Counted from the first letter of the stretch, positions 49,441 to 59,580 are shown. The stretch: DNA of 64,000 nt from Planctomycetota bacterium (GCA_024276655.1 JAJRWU010000039.1:1-64000), one strand, 5' to 3'. Numbers and translations are program-made. The notes: generated by a model not told the origin, from the sequence alone.

Positions 49441-49505
49441 ACGAACCACATCCGTATTAACCTTGAACGCTTTTGCCCGCGTTCGCTCGCAAGGATGCCA
49501 AACCG

Positions 49506-50426
49506 ATGAAGAAATTGTTCCTGATATTGCTGGTAATCGCGGTGGTCCAACAAGGCGCCTGGGGCCGGGAAAAAACCGATATTCAACGTCAGTTGGAAAA
49601 ATCGAAACGCCGCGCCACGACCGCCACCTACACCCTGCGCCACAAATTCGCCAAGGGCCAGGAATTGCGTTGGACGGTCACGCATTTGGCCACCGTCAAG
49701 ACAACCATTCGCGGCAACTCGCAGGAGACGAAATCTCGCACGGTTTCGACAAAGGTCTGGAATGTTGAGAGTCTCGACGCCGCTGGCAACGCAGCTATTA
49801 TCCATTCGGTGAACGACGTCGATATGTGGCGAAAACTGACCGACCGCCCCGAAGCCCGCTACAACAGCAAAACCGATAAAAACCCCGGCCAGGATTTTGC
49901 CCCAGTCGCGAAGACGATTGGCGTGCCGCTGACGAAATTTTTGATTTCGCCAACCGGCAAGGTTCTCCGGCGCGAGTCAAAATCGGCCGAGGTGGAAATG
50001 GGCTTTGGCGCGGTCATTATTCCCTTTCCCGAAACTCCCGTTTCGGTGGGCGGCAGTTGGAACTCGCCCTCGGAACTCAAGTTGCGCACCGAAGACGGCC
50101 GCCTCGTAAAATTAAAAACGCGGAAGGTCTATACGCTGCAACGTGTGTCGGCGGGCGTGGCCACGATCAAGGTCAAGACCGAAGTGCTGACGCCGGTCAA
50201 CGACCCGAAGCTGCAAATCAAGATCATGCATTACCTCACGACCGGCGCCATCAAATTTGATGTCGACGCCGGCCACGTGATTTCGAAACAACTCGACTGC
50301 GATCAAACCGTGATCGGATTTTCCGGAGGAGAAAGCCTGCGCCAATACTTAACCCGTTTCTCCGAGCAGTGGATCAAAACGCCCAGCGCGGCAACAGCGC
50401 GAAGAAACAAAGCCACGCAAAAATAG
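49506..50426 (+). CDS. Exported protein of unknown function (DUF6263-like)
   Basis: 306 residues from ATG 49506 with a signal peptide (KKLFLILLVIAVVQQGAWGR). The body is beta-rich: TLRHKFAKGQELRWTVTHLA, FLISPTGKVLRRESKSAEVE, IPFPETPVSVGGSWNSPSEL. The pattern resembles DUF6263-type planctomycete proteins, with a conserved Pro/Gly-rich GGSW step. It follows nadK by 65 bp and could be co-transcribed. Function unknown. Confidence 0.6.
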   Translation: MKKLFLILLVIAVVQQGAWGREKTDIQRQLEKSKRRATTATYTLRHKFAKGQELRWTVTHLATVKTTIRGNSQETKSRTVSTKVWNVESLDAAGNAAIIHSVNDVDMWRKLTDRPEARYNSKTDKNPGQDFAPVAKTIGVPLTKFLISPTGKVLRRESKSAEVEMGFGAVIIPFPETPVSVGGSWNSPSELKLRTEDGRLVKLKTRKVYTLQRVSAGVATIKVKTEVLTPVNDPKLQIKIMHYLTTGAIKFDVDAGHVISKQLDCDQTVIGFSGGESLRQYLTRFSEQWIKTPSAATARRNKATQK

Positions 50427-50498
50427 CAATTGTGTATGAACGACAGCCCTGGAAGACCGTCGTAGAACTTGGGTAGGAACGACAGGCCGCCGCCGACC

Positions 50499-52280
50499 AT
50501 GCCAACACCCACGCGCCACCAGAAAACGCCGGTCCCATCCGCCCAGGCCGGTAGGCGGAGGCCGCTCTCGCGGGGGCGAAAGTGGGTTTTTCGCCTGCTG
50601 GCGTTGGCTCTGGGTTTGCTTCCCTTCCTGCTCTTGGAACTGGCGTTGCGTTTGTGCGGCGTCGGCCACGATACACGCCTCATCGTTCACGCCCCCGCGC
50701 CCGCCGAGGCGAACGTTTTTCGCTTCAACCCCGCCGCCGACCGCGCCTATTACGGAGTGGAAGACCTCTGGGGGCCCGACTCCCGTCCGTTCCATCTTCC
50801 CAAGCCGGCGGGAACGTATCGGGTCGTGGTGATTGGCGGTTCAACGGTCGCGGGCTTCCCGTATCCTTTTGAACTCGCCCTGCCCCGACTGCTTGAAGTG
50901 GTGCTGCAACAGCAACTGCCAGGGCGGCGCATCGAAGTATTGAACACGGGCATGACCGCCATCATGAGTTCGGGCGAGGTCCATGTTTTGCGGCAGGCGG
51001 TGGCCTGCCAGCCCGATTTGATTGTCGTCCATTCCGGACATAACGAATTTTATGGCCCTGGCGGCAGCGCTTCCAACATTGGGAGCCTGACGCCCAGCCT
51101 GGCGCCGCTGACGAATTTCCTCAAACGCCAACGTTCCTACCAAATTCTCTTTTCGCTGATTCACAAGCCGAGCGAACGCCACCTCATCGAGACCCTGCCG
51201 GCCGATATCAACATTCCTCTTAACGGCCCTGTTTTTCAAAACACACTCCAGCGTTTCCGCGATAACCTGAGACGCATGGTCGAGATTGCCGCAAGAGCGG
51301 AAATCCCGATCATGCTTTCGACTGTCCCCTCGAACCTCGCCGATTTGGCGCCGCTGCAACCCACCACCAACCAAGACACTTTGCGGCGCCTCAAGGAAGT
51401 CGCCCGGCTGATGTCGTATCGTGAATACGAGCCGGCCCTGGCAACACTCTCGGAGGCCCGCCGCGCCGACCCCGCCGACCCGCTGCTGGCCTACCGCCAG
51501 GGAGAGTGCCTGGAAAAGCTCGGCCGGGCAAAAGAAGCCGGCCTGCAATACACGCTGGCCGCCAACCTGGACGGCTGCCGCTTTCGCGCCGCGACTCCTT
51601 TTCTCGACGTCGTGGGGGAAGTGGCCTCCGGCGGAGGCGCCTCGTTTTGCGATGCGGCGGCGGAGCTGCGTTTGCGTTCTCGTTTGCCGGCGCCGGGCGA
51701 CGATTTTTTTCTGGAACACGTGCATTACAACCTGGAGGGCGCCTGGCAAGTCGCGAGTATTCTCGGCAAGTGTATCGTGGAAGACGAACTGGGCGGCGTC
51801 TGGCGAGCCGGCCTCCATCCTGATCAGGCGAGCCGGGATAAGCTTCTCGAAGTAGGCATGCTTGATCAACTGGCGGTCGATTCCTTGACGCTCATCGGCC
51901 TGGAGGCTTGGCCGTTTAATTTGTCGCCGGCGCGCGTCCCGGAGGTGAACGCATTGAAGGCCCGCTTGGCGGCGAATTTTCAGCGGGTGGATCCTGAAGA
52001 ACGGGAACTGTTCGCCGACCTCCCACTCGACGCCATGCACCAACATTTGTGGCTGGCCATGGGCGACTCCTGGCTTGCCAAGGGCCGCGCCGATCAGGCG
52101 TTGCGCGCGTTCCAGCGGCATATTCACCGCCACCTGTGGGAGGAAATCGGCTACGAGCGGGCCGCGCAAGCCCTGGAAACACTCGGCCGGTCGGACGAAG
52201 CGCGGCAAATGCTGCGTCGCGCCGCAGAGGTGGCGCGAGGTATCGTTCCGCCATCCCTCGCAACGGAAGTTTCAGATTGA
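50499..52280 (+). CDS. Membrane-anchored SGNH hydrolase-like protein with TPR region
   Basis: 593 residues from ATG 50499. An N-terminal helix (LLALALGLLPFLLLELALRL) anchors or exports it. SGNH blocks are present: VVVIGGSTVAGFPYPFELAL (block I, Ser), LIVVHSGHNEFYGPGG (block III, Asn), and DDFFLEHVHYNLEGAWQVAS (block V, His). Between blocks III and V lies a TPR-like stretch (EYEPALATLSEARRADPADP), and another near the C-terminus (ADQALRAFQRHIHRHLWEEI). Such SGNH/TPR proteins occur near ASPIC/FG-GAP operons, as here. An esterase or acyltransferase role is inference. The stop at 52278-52280 touches hairpin copy 6. Confidence 0.75.
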   Translation: MPTPTRHQKTPVPSAQAGRRRPLSRGRKWVFRLLALALGLLPFLLLELALRLCGVGHDTRLIVHAPAPAEANVFRFNPAADRAYYGVEDLWGPDSRPFHLPKPAGTYRVVVIGGSTVAGFPYPFELALPRLLEVVLQQQLPGRRIEVLNTGMTAIMSSGEVHVLRQAVACQPDLIVVHSGHNEFYGPGGSASNIGSLTPSLAPLTNFLKRQRSYQILFSLIHKPSERHLIETLPADINIPLNGPVFQNTLQRFRDNLRRMVEIAARAEIPIMLSTVPSNLADLAPLQPTTNQDTLRRLKEVARLMSYREYEPALATLSEARRADPADPLLAYRQGECLEKLGRAKEAGLQYTLAANLDGCRFRAATPFLDVVGEVASGGGASFCDAAAELRLRSRLPAPGDDFFLEHVHYNLEGAWQVASILGKCIVEDELGGVWRAGLHPDQASRDKLLEVGMLDQLAVDSLTLIGLEAWPFNLSPARVPEVNALKARLAANFQRVDPEERELFADLPLDAMHQHLWLAMGDSWLAKGRADQALRAFQRHIHRHLWEEIGYERAAQALETLGRSDEARQMLRRAAEVARGIVPPSLATEVSD

Positions 52281-52310
52281 AAGCTGGGCATTTTCAAAAT
52301 GCCGGGCTTT
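52280..52310. terminator. Hairpin terminator, AAGCCCGGC family copy 6
   Basis: AAAGCTGGGCATTTT (52280-52294) faces AAAATGCCGGGCTTT (52296-52310), with two mismatches in the left arm and one loop base. It lies between convergent genes and begins at the last base of the SGNH stop codon. Confidence 0.72.
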
Positions 52311-52341
52311 TTGCGTCCATTGAATTTCGAGCCGAGCCCGT

Positions 52342-55320
52342 TCAATCGTTTTGAAGAAACAAACGCTCATCGCCTTCAATGAGCAGATACGTTTCGCCGA
52401 CGCCGACGTCTTGCCATGCCGCAACACGGCCCGATGGCCAGCACACCTCCAAATGATCGATTTTTTCGGCGGCGCCGCAGCCCACAAGAATTTTGGGATC
52501 GTTGGCGGCGAAATACCCTCCGCACCGCGTGACCTGAAAGTGATGGGTTTGGTCGCCGATGCGCGCCCGAACCAGCGCGCCGATCGCATCTCGGTTCGCG
52601 GCGACGCCCGTCAGCCGTAGCACAATGCGGTTGCCGGCGGCCGATCGGTTCTCCAGCAACGACACATTGCCCGTCTGATAAGTGACGGCCACGTCGGTTT
52701 GTCGATCTCGGTTCCAGTCGACCAGCGCGACGCTTCGCCCCAATCTGGGTTGGCGAAAATCGTCGCCGGCGGTCTGCGACACTTCGCCAAAGCGGCCGTG
52801 TTTCAGGTTGTAAAACAGTTGCGCCCGCTGGGGAATTTCATGCAAAAGGCCGTTTGCCACGAAGAGGTCTAGACGGCCGTTGCAGTCGATATCCAAAAAC
52901 TGGCAGCCAAAACCGAGCCGGTTGCGGCTTGCATCGGCCAACCCGGATTTTTCGGTGGCATCGGCAAATAGGCCGCCGCCGAGATTTTCGTAGAGCGTGT
53001 TGGTTTCACCTTGGAAGTTGGTCACGAACAGATCCAGCAGGCCGTCGCCGTTGATGTCTCCGGTGGCGACGCCCATGCAAGCTTCCGACAACCCACGGCC
53101 GTTCACCGCCGCGCCGGCCGCGCCGGCGTTGTTTTGAAAGCGGACGGTCGACCCATCAACACGCTGGAAGAGAAAATTGGCGGTGGTGTCGTTGCCCACG
53201 AAGATGGAGTCGCGGCCATAGCCGTCAAAATCGCCGCTGTCGAAATTGACGAAGGCCACTCCCAGGCCCTTGCCATCGACGGCGGTCAGCCCATACTCCT
53301 TGGTTTTGTCGACGAAATGTCCTTGCCCGTCGTTTTCCCAGAGCGTGTCTTGCACGGCGGCGAATCCAAACGGGCGGCACGACGTATAAGCGCCGCGTAG
53401 TTTACAAGGCGTGAGGCTCTCGTAATCGGCGTCCAAATAATGCACGACGTACAGATCAAGATCGCCATCGCGGTCGATGTCGCTGAAGGCGGCGCTGGTG
53501 CTCCACTTGGAGCTAGAAACGCCCGCCGCCCGGCTCACGTTTTTGAACGTCCCGTCGCCTTGATTTTTGAACAGCAAACACGCGCCGTAATTGCAAACCA
53601 ACAAATCGGCGAAGCCGTCGTTGTCGTAGTCGCCGACGGCGCAGCCTTGGCCGTAGGCGCTGTCGGATAATCTGGCAGCCGCCGTGACGTCTTGCGCGGC
53701 TTCCCCGCCCACGTTTTTGAACAGCCGATCCTGGGCGGCGGCAGATTGGCGAACCGGCAGCGGCCCGCCTTGCGTAAAATAAAGATCATCCCAGCCATCG
53801 CGGTCGTAGTCCAACACCGCAACGCCGCCGCCAAGCGTTTCCATGAGCCAACGGTAGGGCGAACGCCCTGTATCGTATTGGAACGACAACCCAATTTCCT
53901 GAGCGATATCGACAAACCGCAACGCGCCAACACCGCCGTTGGCAGCGCTGTGCGTGGCGGCGTTTGCGTCTGGAAGCCGATGCTCTGCAATTGCGTTTGC
54001 TGGCGGACGCGTTTGAATACTTTTGAGAGGTATGAAATCGGCCGCGGCCGTTAGCAGCGGCTCTTTCGGCGAGGATTCTGGCGTGGCGATGCTTTGCCCT
54101 TGCGAGAGAATCTTGGCTTCTCGGCCGAACCCCAACTTCGCAAACGCCTCCCGCGCCCGGCGCATTGTCACGGCGACCGGCTCCACTGCCTGAACCGCCG
54201 GGTTGGAAGCCTCCATGAGGCGGCTCATGAATCGCATCAACTCTTTCTGCTGCTGCGATCGCTCGAACAGCGCGTTGGCCTGCTTGGCGTTTACGTCGGC
54301 GGCCAAAATTCGCGACGCCGCGTAACTTGCCGTGGGGTCGTAGGGATCGAGCGTGGCCGCGTTCTTCCAGGCAACCAGCGCTGCGGCGTTGTACCCTAAC
54401 TCCTGCCAGACGCGCGCGCGCACCAGCCAGGTTCGGCTCTCGCCATCGGCCGCGATTGGAAAATCGTTCAGCGTGGCGAGCGCACGATGGAAATCGCCTT
54501 GCTCGACTTCCCGTTCAGCGCGGGCCAGTTGAATCCTCCAAAATTCGGGGGCGTCGGGCGGCGCTCCGGTGATCAGTTTCCGGGCTTCGGCGTTGCGGCC
54601 GTCGTGGCCGTGGTTATGAATGAGCGCGGCGCGCACGATCGTGTTGGCGGGCTCTTCACGCAGACATTGCTCCAGCCACACGATATGTTCGTCGTCGTCC
54701 CATGAAGCGCGATGGGCCACGACGCGCATCGCCAGATCGATCGGCGAGAGCATGTTCTGTTTGTCCATCAGGGCGCTTTGTTCGTAGAGCTTTCGCTGCT
54801 CTAGGAGCACGAAATATTGACGCAGCAACAGCCGCCGCGGCCCAGGCAAGGTGGGAGCTAGGCGAATCGCCTCTTTTGCCAAAACTTCGGTCATTCGCGC
54901 ACGGCCTAGTTGCATGGCCATTTGCGAGGCGCGAAAGCGGGCTGTTGCGGCGGCGCCCTCCGCCGCCGATTCCGGCAAGCGGCGAAGCCATGTGATGGCT
55001 TCAGGGAAGTCGCGTTGGCGCTCCGCGATTTCGCCCAAGGCTTGAATCAGGCCGATGTGTGATTTATTTTCCGCATGGAGTTTGAGCAGTTCGCTCCGTG
55101 CGCCGGCTAGGTCGCCTTCATACACGAGCAGTTTGCAATCGGTGAAGCGTTCCTCAAAGCGGCTGTCGTCGGTAAAGAACACGAACAGCGCGCTGATGAC
55201 AGCCGCAACGGCGAGCAACGAAAAAAGGAAACCCAGTGTTCGCAACAGAGATGAAGCAGCACTATTTCCCATTCCATTGCACCCGCTAAAGATCTGCTCG
55301 AAATATTTATATCGTCGCAT
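52342..55320 (-). CDS. Membrane-anchored TPR plus FG-GAP/ASPIC-UnbV protein
   Basis: 992 residues from ATG 55320, overlapping the previous gene stop (TGATG). A membrane helix (LGFLFSLLAVAAVISALFVF) is followed by about 400 residues of TPR-type helices (LKLHAENKSHIGLIQALGEI, HRALATLNDFPIAADGESRT). The C-terminal half is an FG-GAP/VCBS propeller with calcium-type DxDxDG repeats (VAVLDYDRDGWDDLYFTQGG, FSDIDRDGDLDLYVV, GDINGDGLLDLFVTNFQGE), then an ASPIC/UnbV module at the end (IVLRLTGVAANRDAIGALVR, EVCWPSGRV). It is probably displayed outside the cytoplasm. It is the last gene of a four-gene operon. Confidence 0.85.
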   Translation of the reverse strand: MRRYKYFEQIFSGCNGMGNSAASSLLRTLGFLFSLLAVAAVISALFVFFTDDSRFEERFTDCKLLVYEGDLAGARSELLKLHAENKSHIGLIQALGEIAERQRDFPEAITWLRRLPESAAEGAAATARFRASQMAMQLGRARMTEVLAKEAIRLAPTLPGPRRLLLRQYFVLLEQRKLYEQSALMDKQNMLSPIDLAMRVVAHRASWDDDEHIVWLEQCLREEPANTIVRAALIHNHGHDGRNAEARKLITGAPPDAPEFWRIQLARAEREVEQGDFHRALATLNDFPIAADGESRTWLVRARVWQELGYNAAALVAWKNAATLDPYDPTASYAASRILAADVNAKQANALFERSQQQKELMRFMSRLMEASNPAVQAVEPVAVTMRRAREAFAKLGFGREAKILSQGQSIATPESSPKEPLLTAAADFIPLKSIQTRPPANAIAEHRLPDANAATHSAANGGVGALRFVDIAQEIGLSFQYDTGRSPYRWLMETLGGGVAVLDYDRDGWDDLYFTQGGPLPVRQSAAAQDRLFKNVGGEAAQDVTAAARLSDSAYGQGCAVGDYDNDGFADLLVCNYGACLLFKNQGDGTFKNVSRAAGVSSSKWSTSAAFSDIDRDGDLDLYVVHYLDADYESLTPCKLRGAYTSCRPFGFAAVQDTLWENDGQGHFVDKTKEYGLTAVDGKGLGVAFVNFDSGDFDGYGRDSIFVGNDTTANFLFQRVDGSTVRFQNNAGAAGAAVNGRGLSEACMGVATGDINGDGLLDLFVTNFQGETNTLYENLGGGLFADATEKSGLADASRNRLGFGCQFLDIDCNGRLDLFVANGLLHEIPQRAQLFYNLKHGRFGEVSQTAGDDFRQPRLGRSVALVDWNRDRQTDVAVTYQTGNVSLLENRSAAGNRIVLRLTGVAANRDAIGALVRARIGDQTHHFQVTRCGGYFAANDPKILVGCGAAEKIDHLEVCWPSGRVAAWQDVGVGETYLLIEGDERLFLQND

Positions 55321-56399
55321 CAGGCGGCGAGATCGGCCGCGATAATCTTCCGGTTGCTGTCGCCGGGTTTCATTTTCCAAATGTAGCCGTCCACGATAAA
55401 GTGATGCAGGTTCACCACCGCGATCACGAGCAAAACGCTCTCCGCCGGACCGAACCCCAACCAGATATAAGCCTGCGGCCAACAGTTAAACAAGCCGTAC
55501 CCCAGCAACAGGCTGGCAGCGTAAAACCAAACCACGTGGTACAGCGCGCCGCGGCGGTTTTGGGGCCGCGCCCGCTGCTCCTTGACGTGGAAAATCGTGG
55601 CGATGCACAGGTACTGAATTCCGTGGAAGACCGTCGCCCAAACGAAACCATCGTAGTGCGTGAACACAATGAACCAAATTCCGTTCGCCACCACAACCAA
55701 CAGGCTGATCAGCGGCATCGGACCCGAAGCACTCCGCCAAACACTGAAATAGAGCAACGGCGGCAGTAGAATCGCGGCGACGCCCAGCACAGCAGCCAAA
55801 ATCTGCACCGGCAACGACCACGGCGCGACGGCAATCGCGGTTGCGTTGGGCATGAACCACCAGAAGAAATGTTTGTCGGACGACAGCAGCAGCAAACGTA
55901 CAAACGGAATGATGGCGATCCACCACAGCAGGTTCTTGTGCGCGGGGCTAAGTTGGCAGCCCGAGCGATAGCTGTACATCACCGCTAGGCCGTAGGCTTG
56001 GGCCGCGTAATGAAAGGGCGCCCAACTCAAGTAAATCGCCTGCAAGATGGGGCCTGTTTGGTCGGCCAGCACCAAGCTTGCCGTGAGCACCGCGATACTC
56101 AACAGCGGAAACGCCATCGTCAAAAACGGCAACGCCTCCCGGGCCCCCGGCTTGGTGTACAAGCGGACGGTTGAGGCCGCGAAGTGGGCGCTGTTGCTCA
56201 ATAGAATGAACCACGGCAACAGGCCGAACGAGATCATCGATTGCCCGCCGGAAAAACCGTAGCGCAGCGGAATCACGATCAACGATAAACCGCCGCCGAT
56301 CAACAAGTAGTCGAACACGGGATGCAAGAACGTGCGGCCGAGCAACCGCTCTGATCGCCATCCTGTAATTGCTTCTCTTTCCACGCTTGCTTCCGCCAT
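55320..56399 (-). CDS. Polytopic membrane protein, function unknown
   Basis: 359 residues with about nine membrane helices (FDYLLIGGGLSLIVIPLRYG, LLPWFILLSNSAHFAASTVR, PLLSIAVLTASLVLADQTGP and others). Recurrent His residues at helix edges (NSAHFAAS, WAPFHYAAQAYGLAVMYSY, VFHGIQYLCIATIFHVKEQR, VNLHHFIVDGYIWKMKPGD) look like possible metal or heme ligands. The gene overlaps the next one by one base and follows the small TPR gene by 17 bp, so it belongs to the ASPIC operon. No enzyme family is recognised with confidence. Confidence 0.7.
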   Translation of the reverse strand: MAEASVEREAITGWRSERLLGRTFLHPVFDYLLIGGGLSLIVIPLRYGFSGGQSMISFGLLPWFILLSNSAHFAASTVRLYTKPGAREALPFLTMAFPLLSIAVLTASLVLADQTGPILQAIYLSWAPFHYAAQAYGLAVMYSYRSGCQLSPAHKNLLWWIAIIPFVRLLLLSSDKHFFWWFMPNATAIAVAPWSLPVQILAAVLGVAAILLPPLLYFSVWRSASGPMPLISLLVVVANGIWFIVFTHYDGFVWATVFHGIQYLCIATIFHVKEQRARPQNRRGALYHVVWFYAASLLLGYGLFNCWPQAYIWLGFGPAESVLLVIAVVNLHHFIVDGYIWKMKPGDSNRKIIAADLAA

Positions 56400-56416
56400 G
56401 CCTTAAAATCCTCACC

Positions 56417-57088
56417 TTAAAATCCCCGCAGGGGAAACTCCAACGCACGCCGCGCCGCCGCCGAAGTTGGATCTAGTTCCAGCGATTTTCGATATGCGGC
56501 CGCAGCCTCGCGTTTTCGATTGAGTCCTAACAGCGCCGCGCCAAGATTACCATGCGCCAGCGAGGAGTTGGGGTCTAAATGGACGGCGAATTCACCTTGC
56601 GCCAAGGCCTCCACCAGACGGTTCTGCTGCAAAAGCTCGGTCACCAACTCATTTCGAATCTGGGCGTTCTCGGGCTGCAAACGCACCATGGCCACCAGCG
56701 CCGACACAATAGCGGCGTGGTCTCCGGCTTGGCGCGCACTGGCTAGCAGTTTCGCCACCGCCGAGGCGTTGTCGAAGTCGATGATGGCCGCGGTTCGGAT
56801 CTCGGGCAGCGTCGCGACCTCGCCCCGCCGCTGGATCAGTGCGTTCAAATCGCTGACATATTCCACGCCGACGCGAGGCAACGCCCGAAACGCCGCGAAT
56901 GATCGGAACAAGCCAACGGCCATGAACAACAGAAAACTAGCGGCCCCAATGGCCAATAACGTCCGACCGCCCGGCAAGGGACGGGGTTTTGCGGGCGGCT
57001 GGATTTTGGCCTCCGGCGGAGGGGACGACTCGCCTTGCGCCTTTCGGGATTTCCCCTGCGGCTTTCGCGATTTTGAACGGCGCGACAT
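56417..57088 (-). CDS. Membrane-anchored TPR protein
   Basis: 223 residues from ATG 57088 with GAGGAAGAGGA upstream. A basic Arg/Lys/Pro-rich N-terminus precedes one membrane helix (TLLAIGAASFLLFMAVGLF). The C-terminal 120 residues have TPR consensus: NSSLAHGNLGAALLGLNRKR and EAAAAYRKSLELDPTSAAAR. It is second in the operon, 14 bp after the candidate selenoprotein gene, and may be a scaffold for the FG-GAP proteins. Confidence 0.75.
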   Translation of the reverse strand: MSRRSKSRKPQGKSRKAQGESSPPPEAKIQPPAKPRPLPGGRTLLAIGAASFLLFMAVGLFRSFAAFRALPRVGVEYVSDLNALIQRRGEVATLPEIRTAAIIDFDNASAVAKLLASARQAGDHAAIVSALVAMVRLQPENAQIRNELVTELLQQNRLVEALAQGEFAVHLDPNSSLAHGNLGAALLGLNRKREAAAAYRKSLELDPTSAAARRALEFPLRGF

Positions 57089-57102
57089 AACGTTCCTCTT
57101 CC

Positions 57103-59580
57103 TCAGTGCGCCGCGCCGTGTTCGCCCGGCGTGACACGCTCGAACCGGCCTGTTTTTTCGTCGACGATGATGTGGCCATCGGCCGGAATGTGTTGCAACA
57201 CATGCACGGCGCCGTTGGGCCAACGCACCTCCAACGTGTCTATTTGCGGGCTATCGCCGAGGCCGAAGTGAACAAAACTCGCCGACTGCGAATGAAACGT
57301 GTTTGCCGGAAACAGTTCCCTCACGATGTTGCGTTCGGCCACCGTGGCGGTGATCCTGGCGCCAATTCCCAAGCGGTTACTAACACTTCCCCGCAACGAG
57401 ACCTTCAAATAGCGTCGTTTAGGAAAATGATTCTCGAACAACAACAGCGACCCGCCGCCGGCTTGTCGGACCAAGAGATCCATCTGGCCGTTATTGCGAA
57501 AGTCGGCCGCGACCACCGAACGGCCGTCGCCATCGGAGTCGGCGCCGGTCAGGTAGCTGATATCCGAAAATTGGCGGGCGCCAAGATTGAGGTAGGTCCG
57601 ATTCCGTTCAAACCCGCTCAGATTATGTTTGAAGGCAATCTCCCAGGGGTCGGTTTCCCAAAACTCACCGAGTTTGGAGTCGAGCGTTTTGGGCGCCGCG
57701 ACAGTCGCTCCACGGTCGAAAGGCTGTGACACGACAGCCATCCAGAAGCAATTTCAGCCATCGGGTTTGCGGCGATCATGGCTCATGAAGCCGCATGTGG
57801 AGTGGATATCGAGCAAGCCATCGTTGTTGAGGTCGACCAACACCGGGCCCCAACTCCAGCCCACGTTGGCGATGCCCGCCGCGTCGGCGATCGATTGGAA
57901 GTGAAAGCCGCCTTCGTTCAAATGCAATTCGCTTCCGGCCACCATCCGCCGCAGTTTGCGGAGCGTTTCGGTTTCATAAGAATCCGAGGGAAGGTTATCC
58001 ATCACTCGATTGCCGGCCTTGGAATACATGTTCGAGACGTACATGTCGATTTGGCCGTCGTTGTCGATATCGCCCAGGGCGAGCCCCATGGAGCCGAAAT
58101 CGGCGGAGGCGTCACCCAAGAGGCGTTCGGTGAAGCTCCCGTTTTTCTGGTTCACCAACAGTGCGCCGGCGCCGAATTCGTGAATCACGTACAGGTCGGG
58201 CCAGGCGTCGTTGTTGGCGTCGAGCCAACCGGCGGTGAAGGCGGAACGCCGCCCGCCATCGGCGCCGGCTGTTTGCGTGACATCTTCAAACCGGCCGTTC
58301 CCCAGGTTGCGCAAGAGCTGATTCCCGCGAATGTTGCCGCTCTTTCCGTCGACCCACGATCCTTTCTTGTGTTCGCGCGTGTCGGCCCGCGTGATGTAGA
58401 TGTCGATCAGGCCATCTCGGTCGAAGTCAGCGACGCTGGCGCCGCTGACTCCGTCCATCCCCGCTTCCAGAACGAGTTGCGGCAGGTTGCTGTCTTTGCG
58501 GAGTTGGAAGATCTTGCCTTGCCGATTCAGAAACACGCCCCAACCGATAAAGAACAGGTCTTCCCAGCCATCGTTGTTGATGTCGACAAAAACAGCTTGC
58601 GTGACTCCCGGCAGGTCGGGCAAGCCGATGCGGTAGGTGACGTCTTCAAAACGTCCTGCGGGCAAGCAGCGATAGAACCGAGGGTTGTGCGCGGTGCGTT
58701 CCGCCATGACGAGCACATCGGTGTAGCCGTCGCGGTCGAAGTCACACAAGTACACGCCGCCCGAGGTGATCAGACGCTCCTCTTTTTTGGCCTGCCAGTT
58801 ATCGAAGAGGTCGTCGGTTTTGAAGCCGCGCTGCTCGGAAACTTCTCGCATCAGCGGCTGCGGCGAGCGGCGAACGTCTATCTGGCTGACCACGCATTTC
58901 TCCAGCCAGCCGCCAGCTTGCAGGATTTCCTCGGTCGGCGATAGCGTGCGAAAACTGAGTTGAACCAAAACCTCTAGCATCTGGCCAGCGCTCCCCTGGC
59001 CAGCATTTCCCGTCCCCTGGATTCTCAAGCGGCAGCGCCCTTCCCAACCGCCTTCGAGGTTGTTTCGATCGAGTGGGGCGAGATGCAGCAGTTCGAATTT
59101 TATTGAAGGCGCGCCACGGGAAATATTTTGAGGCAGTTCCAATAGCCAGAGCGCGAATTCGTCTTGATTGAGCAACTGCGGCGTCTCCACGCCGATGACG
59201 CGCGAAGCGGTAATAGAATCTTTTTCCCAGCGAATTTCAGCCGCCTCCGAGGGAACCGAGGCCTGGAAATCAGGCGAACAAAATCTCGCCACTGCTGCGG
59301 GCTCGCCGGCCAGCAAAGCTTTGGAAAGCGCGGAGAAACCTATTTGGCCCAAACGATTTCCATAGTGCTCGCATTCCCAAAGAAACGCACGCTCGGCAGC
59401 CGGCAAGATGGAATCGTCCGACGCGTCGGCGGCCGCGGCGTCAGAGGAATTATTGGCAGCGGAAGAAACCGCGCTGTTGGCGTCGTTTGAGTTGGCGTCA
59501 TCGGTGTTGCCGTGGCAGCCCGCCACCAGAGCAGCGACCGCAAAGCATAAGGCGACCGGAATGAGAACCAGACAACGCAC
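57103..59580 (-). CDS. FG-GAP/ASPIC-UnbV lipoprotein, candidate selenoprotein with in-frame UGA
   Basis: A GTG at 59580, with GGAGG upstream, starts a lipoprotein signal (CFAVAALVAGC, lipobox LVAGC). An FG-GAP propeller follows (YLCDFDRDGYTDVLVMAE, VFVDINNDGWEDLFFIGWGV, ASVADFDRDGLIDIYITRAD, LDANNDAWPDLYVIHEFGAG). The frame stops at TGA (57754-57756) right after GFMSHDRRKPDG and resumes in the same frame with NCFWMAVVSQPFDRG. It then runs through VVAADFRNNGQMDLLVRQAG to an ASPIC/UnbV end (LEVRWPNGAVHVLQHIPADG). Neither half is complete alone. UGA followed by Asn-Cys gives U-x-C at codons 609-611, a redox-like pair. A hairpin in the same geometry as the DUF3179 gene follows. The alternative is a TGC to TGA mutation or read error. 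Confidence 0.75.
57722..57756 (-). promoter_or_regulatory. Candidate bacterial SECIS element after UGA 57754-57756
   Basis: On the minus strand GGCTGT (57739-57734) pairs perfectly with ACAGCC (57727-57722) around the loop CGTGTC (57733-57728). The loop begins 20 nt after the UGA, as in the DUF3179 gene, and also starts CGTGT with G at position 2. Beyond a U-U mismatch, a weak lower stem (TGGA against TTCG, with two wobbles) can extend it. Not folded by computation. Confidence 0.48.
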
